Source: Pontibacter akesuensis (GTDB taxonomy: Bacteria; Bacteroidota; Bacteroidia; Cytophagales; Hymenobacteraceae). From it: DNA of 64,000 nucleotides. The position numbers and the translations under genes are program-made. Numbering within the stretch: the stretch's first letter is position 1; every line of letters starts with the position of its first letter. The stretch covers positions 1,612,001 through 1,676,000 of the forward strand of contig NZ_CP014766.1 in assembly GCF_001611675.1 (NCBI RefSeq). The letters are read 5' to 3'. Positions 17,331 to 25,293 of the stretch are shown here, piece by piece. The notes below the pieces were generated by a model, which saw only the letters and a program-made list of their open reading frames with translations, was not told the origin of the DNA and did not search any database.

Positions 17331-18029
17331 CTACTGCTTAAACACCTCTAGTAAAGCCTCACGAAAGGTTCGGCCGACAGGCACTTCAGTGCCTGCGATG
17401 CGCACCTGGTAACTTTCGAACACCTCCACGTGCGGCAGCGATACCATAAATGACTTGTGGACTCTCAGGAACCGGCTGGTCGGTAGCTGCTTCTGTAGCT
17501 CTGTAAGGCTGCTGAGGGTGGTAATCTTTTTGCCGCTTGTCACGAATGTGACGTAGTTGCCGGAGGCTTCTAAGTACAAAATATCATCCAGTTTGAGCTG
17601 GTATGTTTGAATGCCGCTTTTCACACGTATAAATTCGGCACTGCTTGCCGCCGTATCTGTTGTGGGTTTGCCTCTTAGCTTAAGTGCCATAGCCGCCTTG
17701 TTTACAGCCTTCAGAAACTTCTGAAAATCGATGGGCTTTAGCAGATAGCCAACCGTGTCCCAGTCATAGCTTTCTACGGCATATTCAGAATAGGCAGTCG
17801 TGAAGATAACCATGGGTGGCTGTGGCAGTGCCCTCAGAAACTCAATGCCGGTTAGGTCGGGCATGTTGATGTCCAGGAAAATGAAATCCACCTGCTCGCT
17901 GGTAAGGTACTCCAGGGCATCTATACTGCTTCTGAACGTTTGCACCAACTGCAAGGAAGGCACCTTTTGCGCATAATGCGCTATCACCGACAGGGCTTTG
18001 GGTTCATCATCTATGGCAATGCATTTCAT
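17331..18029 (-). CDS. LytTR family response regulator
   Basis: 232 residues. A receiver domain with the phospho-acceptor Asp53 (FIFLDINMPDLTG), the conserved DDE at 7-9 and Lys in YLLKPIDF is followed by a LytTR DNA-binding domain from about 130 (FIRVKSGIQTYQLKLDDILY, FLRVHKSFMVSLPHV, VPVGRTFREAL). It lies 64 bases downstream of a cognate LytS-type kinase gene. LytTR regulators bind direct repeats upstream of target genes; the targets here are unknown, though the adjacent serine hydrolase and DUF6624-TonB genes are natural candidates. Confidence 0.95.
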   Translation of the reverse strand: MKCIAIDDEPKALSVIAHYAQKVPSLQLVQTFRSSIDALEYLTSEQVDFIFLDINMPDLTGIEFLRALPQPPMVIFTTAYSEYAVESYDWDTVGYLLKPIDFQKFLKAVNKAAMALKLRGKPTTDTAASSAEFIRVKSGIQTYQLKLDDILYLEASGNYVTFVTSGKKITTLSSLTELQKQLPTSRFLRVHKSFMVSLPHVEVFESYQVRIAGTEVPVGRTFREALLEVFKQ

Positions 18030-18093
18030 TTGTTTGTGGCGTTATACTTTAAAACATCGTTCTGCATCAGGAGCAGCGGGCAAGCTGCCCCTG

Positions 18094-19236
18094 CTACTGC
18101 AGCGCTGTTACAGCTACCTGGGTCTTCTGCAACTGCAGCCGCAACGTTGATTTATAGACATTTCCTTCTTCGGTAATCGTGAGGGTATGGCGGTTTGGGT
18201 ACTGCAACTGCAGCAGCTTTTTAACGTGCTCCTGGCCAAAACCTGCATGCGCTACCGATGCTGTCTTGTTTTGCCGATGAATTGTATTTTCTACTGTAAA
18301 GTAGAGCTCGCTTTCAGTTGTTCTTAGGTCTATCAGGATATAGGACTGCTGCTTCAGGCTTACCCCGTGCTTAAATGCGTTTTCCACAAAATTGATCAGC
18401 AACATAGGGGATATCCGCACTTGCTGGGTATCTCCCTCCACATCAAACTGAATGGTGATGTCTTCATCTCCGGAAAAACGCAGCTTCTGGAGCTTGATGT
18501 AATTTTCGATGTACTCCACCTCGCGGTACAGCTCGATATAGGGCACGTGGCTTTCGTAGATAGAGTAACGCATGAGCTGTGTGAGCTGTGCTATGCTTTG
18601 CGCCAACTCATCCGCATTCTTCTCAATAGCCATCGAGAACAGGTTGTTGAGCGTGTTGAACAGGAAGTGCGGGTTCACCTGGTTTTTCAGCAGGGCCAGT
18701 TCGGCTGTGGTTACATCCAACTTCTGTAGCCCCTCCTTGTGCTGCAGCCACTCCTTGGTTGCCCAATAAGCAAACGAAGCCGCCAGCACCAACAGAAAAG
18801 CGAGCACTCCATCGGTTAACACATTGTAATCTAAGCTCCAGTCAAACTCATCATACCCAGAAAGCAGGAAGTTGTTTTCAGTTAAAGTATACAGCAGCAC
18901 CTCCGCCATAAAGCACCAACCAAAGCTCATGCCCAGCGGCAACAGGTACCTCCACTTGTTAACAGCGTTTTTGTACCTCGGGAAGATCAGGTACACGTTC
19001 ACATAAAAGAAGGCGGCTTTAAACACGATCAGAAACAAGCTGTTCCAGAGCTCCATCTGCCGGGAGTGGGCTTCCATAAGTATAATTTCTTCAAAGTCAG
19101 AGGGCTCCATCTGATACGGAATTTCAAAGGCTCTATCAGCCCAAAAGTTTGCTAAAAGGAAGCCGATAAGTATAACCCAGAAACCCAGGTGCAGGATCAG
19201 CTCGGCATACTTTGCCAGGTAGGATATTTTTTTCAT
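18094..19236 (-). CDS. LytS/YehU-type sensor histidine kinase
   Basis: 380 residues. Four hydrophobic helices in the first 165 residues (7TM-less sensor type) precede a His_kinase domain with LLKNQVNPHFLFNTLNNLF (phospho-accepting His), a basic helix LRFSGDEDITIQF, and the ATPase N-box INFVENAFKHGV and G-box AGFGQEHVKKLLQL. No periplasmic sensor domain of size is present, so it probably senses the membrane or a partner protein. It pairs with the LytTR regulator downstream and follows the serine hydrolase gene by 46 bases. Confidence 0.95.
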   Translation of the reverse strand: MKKISYLAKYAELILHLGFWVILIGFLLANFWADRAFEIPYQMEPSDFEEIILMEAHSRQMELWNSLFLIVFKAAFFYVNVYLIFPRYKNAVNKWRYLLPLGMSFGWCFMAEVLLYTLTENNFLLSGYDEFDWSLDYNVLTDGVLAFLLVLAASFAYWATKEWLQHKEGLQKLDVTTAELALLKNQVNPHFLFNTLNNLFSMAIEKNADELAQSIAQLTQLMRYSIYESHVPYIELYREVEYIENYIKLQKLRFSGDEDITIQFDVEGDTQQVRISPMLLINFVENAFKHGVSLKQQSYILIDLRTTESELYFTVENTIHRQNKTASVAHAGFGQEHVKKLLQLQYPNRHTLTITEEGNVYKSTLRLQLQKTQVAVTALQ

Positions 19237-19282
19237 GATCTCAAATTTAAAATCAATTGTAGTGCTTTAAGGCCTTAGGTAA

Positions 19283-20464
19283 TTAGCGTGTTGTCACTGA
19301 TTTGTTTTTGGCCTGTTTAGCCTCAGCAACAAGCTTTATGACAAGTTCTTTTTCCAGTGCACCAAACCAGCGCCCGCCACTGGAAGTAAGCAGCAGAAGG
19401 CCCACATTATGCTCCGGCACGAACACATAACTACTTGCAAAGCCATCCAAATCTCCTCCGTGCCCATAGCGTACTCCTCTTTCATCTACATTTCGTACCA
19501 GCCCAAAGCCATACTCTTTCTTATCAGGAGTTGCACTGTCTGTCAGAACCAAAGGGCTCTGCTCCTCCGTTTGTCCCAGCATTCTGTACGCCTCAAGTTG
19601 CGCAGCCATCAGTCTGGATAAATCTGCAACGCTGGAGTATACACCACCTGCCGATGTTAATTTACCCATAATAAAAGGCTTTGTCTCTATGTTTCTGGCA
19701 TCTTTTCGATAGGGTGTTGCCAGTAGCTCCTGCTGGTGCACAGCGAGTTCAGTAGTGGTGTTGGTAAGCTGATAGGGCTTAGCAACATACTCCTGTAACA
19801 ATGTTTCATACTTCTGGCCACTTACCCGCTCGCATATATATCCAACCAAGGCATACCCCATATTGGAGTAGCTAAAGTCGGTGCCAGGCGCAAAGGCAAG
19901 CTCCAGTTCATCCAGGTCTTTTAGCAGGTCCAGCTCCGTATAGGGAACAAGCATTGGGTCACCGTCGATGCGGTGGTCGCTTGGTGCTATTCCTGGCAGC
20001 CCAGCCTTGTGCTGCAGCAGGTTTCTAAGTGTTACGGCATGCAGCTTTTCTCTTGTTTGGTTGTTGAACACGCCCGGCAGATAGGTAACTATACTTGCGT
20101 CTAAATCCAGCTTCCGCTCCAGCACCAGCCTGTTCACAATTATACCTGTCAGCATTTTGGTTTGAGAGCCGATCTGATAAAGTGTATGCTCATCTGCAGC
20201 TGCCTCGCCTTCCCGTTTTTTTAAGCCAAAGCCATCATACAGCCACAGTTCCCCATCACTGATTACTCCAACTGAAAGCGCCGGAATATTATTTGCTTTT
20301 AGCGCGCTATCTATCTTGCTGCGCATCCAGCTGTCATCAAAACTGCTGCGCTGCTTCGGTTTTATACTTGCATGGGTTGCAGCACCATTAGGTACAATTT
20401 GTTCAGTGCTTTTGCAGGCAAGCAAGAGCAGTAGCGGACTGAGTAGTAAGATAACTTTTTTCAT
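19283..20464 (-). CDS. Class C beta-lactamase-related serine hydrolase, lipoprotein
   Basis: 393 residues; lipobox ending LLLLAC (Cys17). The beta-lactamase/D-alanyl-D-alanine carboxypeptidase fold is shown by YQIGSQTKMLTGI (Ser100-x-x-Lys103), FSYSNMGYALVG (Tyr-x-Asn) and YGHGGDLDGFASS (HxG in place of KTG). Such proteins hydrolyse peptides, esters or cell-wall stems; true beta-lactamase activity is not implied. It is first in a minus-strand series with the histidine kinase, regulator and DUF6624-TonB genes, which suggests co-expression. Confidence 0.92.
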   Translation of the reverse strand: MKKVILLLSPLLLLLACKSTEQIVPNGAATHASIKPKQRSSFDDSWMRSKIDSALKANNIPALSVGVISDGELWLYDGFGLKKREGEAAADEHTLYQIGSQTKMLTGIIVNRLVLERKLDLDASIVTYLPGVFNNQTREKLHAVTLRNLLQHKAGLPGIAPSDHRIDGDPMLVPYTELDLLKDLDELELAFAPGTDFSYSNMGYALVGYICERVSGQKYETLLQEYVAKPYQLTNTTTELAVHQQELLATPYRKDARNIETKPFIMGKLTSAGGVYSSVADLSRLMAAQLEAYRMLGQTEEQSPLVLTDSATPDKKEYGFGLVRNVDERGVRYGHGGDLDGFASSYVFVPEHNVGLLLLTSSGGRWFGALEKELVIKLVAEAKQAKNKSVTTR

Positions 20465-20645
20465 AGTTTGATTTTGAATGATAGCCTAACTTACTAGCCT
20501 GCTCGCACTTTGCCGCACCTTGTTTATGAACGGCACCATTTCCTATCTAAACAGCAAAATACAGAGGAGCAGCACCACACTTAACCTACAACCTTGTGCT
20601 GCGCGTATGCTGTAATAAAGTGATACTCACCTAAACACGTACCAG

Positions 20646-21347
20646 ATGCCTGACAACATACTTAACTCCTCTAAAAGCCGCCCGGCGGTTTTACTTTTCG
20701 ACGTAAACGAAACCCTGCTGGACCTTTCGGACATGCAACGGGCTGTGAACAAGACCTTCGATAATGAGCTCGCTTTTAAACTATGGTTTTCGCACCTGCT
20801 GGAGTATGCTTTGGTGGAGAACGCAACAAACGAGTACCACACCTTCAGTGAGGTAGGCCAGGCGGCGATGAAAATGGTGACAAAAGTTATTGGCCAGGAT
20901 GTGCCGGAGGCAAAGCAAAAAGAGCTGGTGGAGATGGTAAAGCAGACGCAACCGCATCCCGATGTGATTCCCGGCCTTAAAAAGCTGCAGGAGGCGGGCT
21001 TTCGGATGGCTACGCTCACCAACTCTCCCTCCAAATCAAGTATACCGCACCTCGAAAGCGTGGGCCTGAAAGAATTCTTCGAGGAGACCTTCAGCGTGGA
21101 CAGCGTGAAAAAGTTTAAGCCCGACAGCAGCCCCTATCAGTATGCAGCGGATCAACTGGGTGTGCAATTGGGTGACGTGATGATGGTGGCTGCGCATGGC
21201 TGGGATATGGCCGGAGCTTTGCGTGCCGGTGCCCGTGCGGCCTTCCTTTCCCGCCCGGGCCAAACACTTTACCCGCTGGCCCCGGAACCGGAACTAACCG
21301 CGCCGACACTTTCGGAACTGGCGGATAAGCTGGTGAAGTTGGGTTGA
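20646..21347 (+). CDS. Haloacid dehalogenase type II family hydrolase
   Basis: 233 residues with the L-2-haloacid dehalogenase layout: nucleophile Asp19 in LLFDVNETLLD, substrate Ser/Asn in ATLTNSPSKSS, Lys in SVKKFKPDSSPYQYAA, and the metal/acid loop MMVAAHGWDMAGALRAG. The helical cap lies between residues 30 and 95. These enzymes release halide from 2-haloalkanoates; many family members have other phosphatase-like roles, so the true substrate is inferred. It starts about 180 bases from the divergent serine hydrolase gene and ends 14 bases from a convergent gene. Confidence 0.9.
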   Translation: MPDNILNSSKSRPAVLLFDVNETLLDLSDMQRAVNKTFDNELAFKLWFSHLLEYALVENATNEYHTFSEVGQAAMKMVTKVIGQDVPEAKQKELVEMVKQTQPHPDVIPGLKKLQEAGFRMATLTNSPSKSSIPHLESVGLKEFFEETFSVDSVKKFKPDSSPYQYAADQLGVQLGDVMMVAAHGWDMAGALRAGARAAFLSRPGQTLYPLAPEPELTAPTLSELADKLVKLG

Positions 21348-21361
21348 AGAATTTATACTTC

Positions 21362-21835
21362 CTACGCCGTGAGGTCGCGCAGCTCCAGGTGCAGGTCTTC
21401 GGAAATGGCTTCCAACTTCTGTAGGGCATCTGCTTTAGTTGGTTTGCGCACCAGGTGCAGCTTTACCCCGTTGGCAAAGCCCAGGTAGCCGTCATAAACT
21501 GTGTGCCGGAAAGTTGCAGTGGAAACACGGGCCCAGATCACCTGCCGGTAAGTGTTTTTCTTCAGGTACAGGAAGCCGTAGTCAGGCAGCCTTTTCTTCC
21601 TGCCGAACTTCATGCCCAGCAGCATCGCGCCATCCCGGTAGGTTTGCCCCCGCAGGTCTAGCTCCACCACACTGTACGTGAAGTAAATGAGCGGGCCCAG
21701 GGGCAGCAGCAGCAAGCCTGCCATTTTGCCTTGCAGCAGCAATATCATCCCTGCGGCAGTAGCCACCCAGGCAACCATGTTACCAGAATCGGTAAAATAC
21801 CGGCCTGTCCTGTACGTATAAACTACTGGCTCCAT
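21362..21835 (-). CDS. Hypothetical membrane protein, paralogue A
   Basis: 157 residues: a short start (YTYRTGRYFTDSGNMV), two membrane helices (about 22-40 and 45-60), then a soluble C-terminal domain (VELDLRGQTYRDGAMLLGMK, later DGYLGFANGVKLHLVRKP). It is clearly homologous to the protein at 22859-23341 along its whole length (YTYRTGRYF/HTYRTGKYF; TYRDGAMLLGMKFG/TYREGVQVLGLKLG; NGVKLHLVR/DGVKLHLLQ). The fold suggests a small PH-like domain after a membrane hairpin, but no family name is recognised. The two copies flank the methyltransferase gene. Confidence 0.8.
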   Translation of the reverse strand: MEPVVYTYRTGRYFTDSGNMVAWVATAAGMILLLQGKMAGLLLLPLGPLIYFTYSVVELDLRGQTYRDGAMLLGMKFGRKKRLPDYGFLYLKKNTYRQVIWARVSTATFRHTVYDGYLGFANGVKLHLVRKPTKADALQKLEAISEDLHLELRDLTA

Positions 21836-21900
21836 AGCCCTTATACGGAACCTAGTGCCTTTGGCGCAACAACAGCCAATACTTGCCAGGCTGTGTGCTA

Positions 21901-22776
21901 CTACCAGTTCTTGCGGAAGATCTCTGGCCGTGGCAGGTACTCGCCGATGTCGTAATGCGCTTTGGTGCCGGAGCCGTTGCCTACCACGCAGATGCCTTTA
22001 TAGAACAAATCAACCGTTTCGGAGAACTGCGGGTCCTGCACCATGTGCTGCCAACCCTGGTGCATATCCTCCGACCAGTAGATATCGTCGTGCACGATGA
22101 GCGCGCCCGGCTTCAGCATCGGCAACACGCGCTGCGTGTAGTGCAGGGTGGCCTTCTGCTCGTGCTGCCCGTCTATAAACACGCAGTCAAACGTTTCGGC
22201 CTCAGCCAGCAGTTGCGTGATGGCTTCGTCAAACAACATGTTCATGATGCGGTGCTTGTCTGAAAAGCGGTCCATGTTCTGCTTGGCAATGGCACACAGG
22301 GCATCAGAGCCTTCAATCGTTACCAGCTCAGTGCCCGGCACAGACAGAAAGTAACTGCCCGAAAAGCCGGTGTTGGTGCCCAGTTCCAGAATCTTTTTCA
22401 CGCCTGCGCCTGCCACGATGCGGCGCAGCAGAATGCCGTTGAACGTGGAGGAGCCCGTTTTCATATGGGCTTCTGCCGCGCTGCCTACATATTCGCCTGG
22501 CAGGGCATTCCCTGCTTCGTCTGTCTGAAAGGTGTTGGAGTGCGGCGACGTATAGCTGTAGATTTCCTTGTCGGTGGTAAGGGCGGGAATTCTGGAACGG
22601 AAGCTCTCGATCTCCGTAGCCAGTTTTTTTTCGTCGGCCGTGAAGGTGTGGTAGAACAGCAGCCTGGCCGCCCCATGAAACCGCTGCGGCAGGCGCTGCA
22701 GAAATACATTCTTAAACCTGCTGTAGTTCTGCACCCGCTTCACCAGGTTTGCTATATAAAAGCCAATCTTGCTCAT
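21901..22776 (-). CDS. Class I SAM-dependent O-methyltransferase
   Basis: 291 residues with a Rossmann methyltransferase core: motif I ILELGTNTGFSGSYFL, acidic strand 2 ELVTIEGSDALC, then FDCVFIDGQHEQKATLHY and LKPGALIVHDDIYWSEDM (the HDD metal/catalytic type found in O-methyltransferases of the catechol and caffeoyl-CoA group). An N-terminal helical region of about 90 residues precedes it. Substrate unknown. It lies between two paralogous membrane-protein genes on the same strand, with gaps of 65 and 82 bases, so co-transcription is plausible. Confidence 0.88.
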   Translation of the reverse strand: MSKIGFYIANLVKRVQNYSRFKNVFLQRLPQRFHGAARLLFYHTFTADEKKLATEIESFRSRIPALTTDKEIYSYTSPHSNTFQTDEAGNALPGEYVGSAAEAHMKTGSSTFNGILLRRIVAGAGVKKILELGTNTGFSGSYFLSVPGTELVTIEGSDALCAIAKQNMDRFSDKHRIMNMLFDEAITQLLAEAETFDCVFIDGQHEQKATLHYTQRVLPMLKPGALIVHDDIYWSEDMHQGWQHMVQDPQFSETVDLFYKGICVVGNGSGTKAHYDIGEYLPRPEIFRKNW

Positions 22777-22858
22777 AAAATCATCTGTTGAGGCTACTAG
22801 TTAAGAAATGTTCTTCAGAAAACCGACACAGCGGGCGCGCTACGCTTGCAACAGAACA

Positions 22859-23341
22859 TCAGTACACCCTTTCAGTGAAGTCATGCACATTGGTTTCCAG
22901 GTCCTTTGCAACAGCCTGTAATTGCTGCATGGCTGGGGCTTTGCTGCCCATCTGCAACAGGTGCAGCTTTACGCCATCCGAGAGTTTTACGAAGCCATCG
23001 AACAGCTCCGTGTTGAAGTGCGTCATCGAGCCCCGGGACTCGGCCATTTTGCTGTAACTGTTCTTGTTCAGAAACAGGAAATCTATACCGGCCAGCGGCA
23101 GCTTTTTCCCGAGTTTCAGTCCCAGCACTTGCACACCCTCGCGGTAGGTCATGTGCTGCAGGTCGAACTCTACGAAAGTATAGGTTAGCAACGTGATGAT
23201 TCCCATCGGCACAATCACCCAGCCGGCAACGCCACCATTCAGCACCATCATCAACCCAATGGCTGATGCAATCCAGCCCATGACGCGGCCGCCGACCGAG
23301 AAGTATTTTCCTGTTCTGTAGGTATGGGTAGTTTGAGTCAT
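22859..23341 (-). CDS. Hypothetical membrane protein, paralogue B
   Basis: 160 residues, with the same architecture and spacing as the protein at 21362-21835: HTYRTGKYFSVGGRVMGW, two membrane helices, FVEFDLQHMTYREGVQVLG, and a C-terminal domain with LSDGVKLHLLQM and a final helix. The two are likely an old tandem duplication split by, or spanning, the methyltransferase gene. A minus-strand TACATTCG (23360-23367) is a possible -7 box. Gap 23342-23628 shows no gene; it holds one AAGTATA at 23460. Confidence 0.8.
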   Translation of the reverse strand: MTQTTHTYRTGKYFSVGGRVMGWIASAIGLMMVLNGGVAGWVIVPMGIITLLTYTFVEFDLQHMTYREGVQVLGLKLGKKLPLAGIDFLFLNKNSYSKMAESRGSMTHFNTELFDGFVKLSDGVKLHLLQMGSKAPAMQQLQAVAKDLETNVHDFTERVY

Positions 23342-23628
23342 AGCCGAAAGATCTTGCTACGAATGTAGTCAAATTTTGGAAAGTGGCTTCTTTCTCCCTT
23401 GTCATACTTCAGGTTCAGGTGAACCAGCATTTTAGTATGCTGCCACGTGCCCCGCCGACAAGTATAGCTGCGATTCGGCTATGTTTATTTAATTGCAGAA
23501 CTGAGCATACAATCACGGTGTAGGAAAAGAGTAACCGCAGCAGGTATACCTGTCCTTCTAAAAGTGACAATGGTCATTTCATCTAACGGCTGGGCAGGCG
23601 TACTTGCAGCTCCTAAATTAGAGAAACC

Positions 23629-24255
23629 ATGAAAACCAATTTACTTGCTATTGCTGCCCTGCTGGCGCTGTTTGCCTGTGGCTCCGATTCTGCCGACGGT
23701 AATTACAACCGTGCTGCCAGCGATGAGCTGATTGATGCACAGGTAGATTCTGCCACCAAAACCTCGACCGACAGTCTTGCGCGCGCCACCAAAGAAGGAA
23801 AGATCCTGCAGCCGCTCCCGGACACGCTGACATCGCTGCTCGAACAGAAGCAACCGCAAGCGCAAATAGCCACCCTGACGGATCAGGCGATGGCAAGTGA
23901 TCGGTTGAAGGTCGGAAATCCCGTTTACCTGCGTGGCGATTTTAATGGCAACGCATCCCTCGATTATGCGGTGCAGGTGCTCAAAAACGATTCCATCCAC
24001 ATATTGGCTTACCTGGACTACAACAAGCAGGCCCGCGAACTAAAAGTGGCCAGCTATCCAGCTAAAAACCTGAAGGACGGCTGGTTCAGCACCTATCAGC
24101 TACGGCTTGCCCCGCAAGACTCGCTGGTACAGGACAACCGTGCTCAAAAGCTGGTACCGTTGCCAACAGATGGCATCTCAGTAATAGGAGAAGACCTGAC
24201 AACACTCTACATGCTGCAGAATGGCCGCTTTATACCTTTTGACGCCAAAAGGTAA
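23629..24255 (+). CDS. Hypothetical lipoprotein
   Basis: 208 residues. The lipobox ends LFACG (Cys about 17) and is followed by an acidic, Ser/Ala-rich linker. The mature protein contains VYLRGDFNGNASLDYAVQVL, a segment like a single FG-GAP/VCBS blade (D-x-N-x-N-x-x-x-D), so it may report calcium-stabilised beta structure. No family name is recognised. It is followed by a transposase remnant rather than a gene partner. Confidence 0.78.
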   Translation: MKTNLLAIAALLALFACGSDSADGNYNRAASDELIDAQVDSATKTSTDSLARATKEGKILQPLPDTLTSLLEQKQPQAQIATLTDQAMASDRLKVGNPVYLRGDFNGNASLDYAVQVLKNDSIHILAYLDYNKQARELKVASYPAKNLKDGWFSTYQLRLAPQDSLVQDNRAQKLVPLPTDGISVIGEDLTTLYMLQNGRFIPFDAKR

Positions 24256-24370
24256 AGCCGCTTAGGTACATGCCGAAGACATCGCAGCGTGCGCAGTTCC
24301 TGCAAGCGTCTGAAGGATTGGCATCGTAGCCGGCGAGAAACCCATGACCTCTTACCCATCAATACAATTA

Positions 24371-24518
24371 TCAATAAAACACATCCTCCTGCCATCGTTC
24401 GGGGTTGTTTAAAACATAATCCTTGATGTGTGAATAGGCTTTGTCATTTCGGATGATATGGTCGTGGAAGGAGCGTTGCCAGGAATGTAGACCTAGGTTT
24501 TTACCTTCTTTTATTACT
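24371..24518 (-). pseudogene. C-terminal remnant of a RAYT/Y1_Tnp transposase
   Basis: The minus strand reads LGLHSWQRSFHDHIIRN, then DKAYSHIKDYVLNNPERW and QEDVFY before a stop at 24371-24373. This W-Q-R-S/N-x-x-x-H-I-I-R-x-x-x-x-x-x-x-I-x-x-Y-I/V-x-x-N-P-x-x-W end is characteristic of REP-associated tyrosine transposases (IS200-like Y1 fold). A stop codon closes the frame about 50 codons upstream; the HUH and catalytic Tyr part is missing. It overlaps an apparent plus-strand extension of the next gene, which is why that gene's inner start is preferred. Confidence 0.75.
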
Positions 24519-24536
24519 GCCTATCTTGTAAGCATT

Positions 24537-25094
24537 ATGGCTTACGCTAATACGCTTCCCGATTTGATAATTAGGCTCTGCAGGTCATTTAACACCTGCG
24601 CCTTAGCCCTTACACTTTTGGTGTGCCTTGATGTTTTTGTGTTACCAGAATCCAGCCACTTTGAGAAAGTTGTTGACAGGGAGCTGTATTCCGTGGAAGG
24701 AATATCTAGGTATGGTGGCGGCACCTACAAAACATATGTAGATAACGCCGTTTTGATCACGGAGAATTACCGGTACCCATACACCTGGAGGGCTCAAAAC
24801 TATGATCCTAATAAGGAAGATTCTATTCGCCTTGTTACAACCTGCCTTTTCGGGATAGTTAAAACAGGCTATATGAAGCCCGATGGGGTTGAGAAAGAGT
24901 TGAAACAAACAGCGGGAATGTTTGGAACACTAATGTTCATTCCTATCGCTTTTGGATTAATAGCTGCTTTCGGTGTAGCGATGCGACACAACAAAGAACA
25001 ATTAGTAAATGCCGTTGTAATGAACCTACTGCTAATACTGGTACAGCTTTTTGTTGACGGTTACATACTTTACTTCATGGATATGCTGGCCTGA
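24537..25094 (+). CDS. Hypothetical three-helix membrane protein
   Basis: 185 residues from the ATG at 24537 (MAYANTLPDLIIRL). The alternative start at 24441 would place 32 extra residues over the transposase remnant. Hydrophobic helices lie near residues 18-38, 125-148 and 158-182, with a soluble loop of about 85 residues (SVEGISRYGGGTYKTYVDNA) between the first two. No family is recognised. Its AT content is higher than its neighbours. It is followed by the mfd promoter region. Confidence 0.6.
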   Translation: MAYANTLPDLIIRLCRSFNTCALALTLLVCLDVFVLPESSHFEKVVDRELYSVEGISRYGGGTYKTYVDNAVLITENYRYPYTWRAQNYDPNKEDSIRLVTTCLFGIVKTGYMKPDGVEKELKQTAGMFGTLMFIPIAFGLIAAFGVAMRHNKEQLVNAVVMNLLLILVQLFVDGYILYFMDMLA

Positions 25095-25210
25095 TAAATT
25101 TTAAGCAAAGCCACTCACCCCACTCTAGTCCCTCATCTATTCTATAAATGCTTATCTCCCCCGCAACCTTCTCCTCCTCCTCACTGTTCTGATAAGACAT
25201 TAACTTGTAG

Positions 25211-25218
25211 TACCTTTG
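25211..25218 (+). promoter_or_regulatory. Putative -7 box upstream of mfd
   Basis: TACCTTTG matches TAnnTTTG and lies 76 bases before the mfd start codon. The -33 element is not clear. Confidence 0.35.
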
Positions 25219-25293
25219 TAGAGAAGAAACCAGCAGAACGCGGCTTAACGGAAAGCCCTGTGTTCTGCCTTTACTGTTTTGTAAGCGCGTTTA

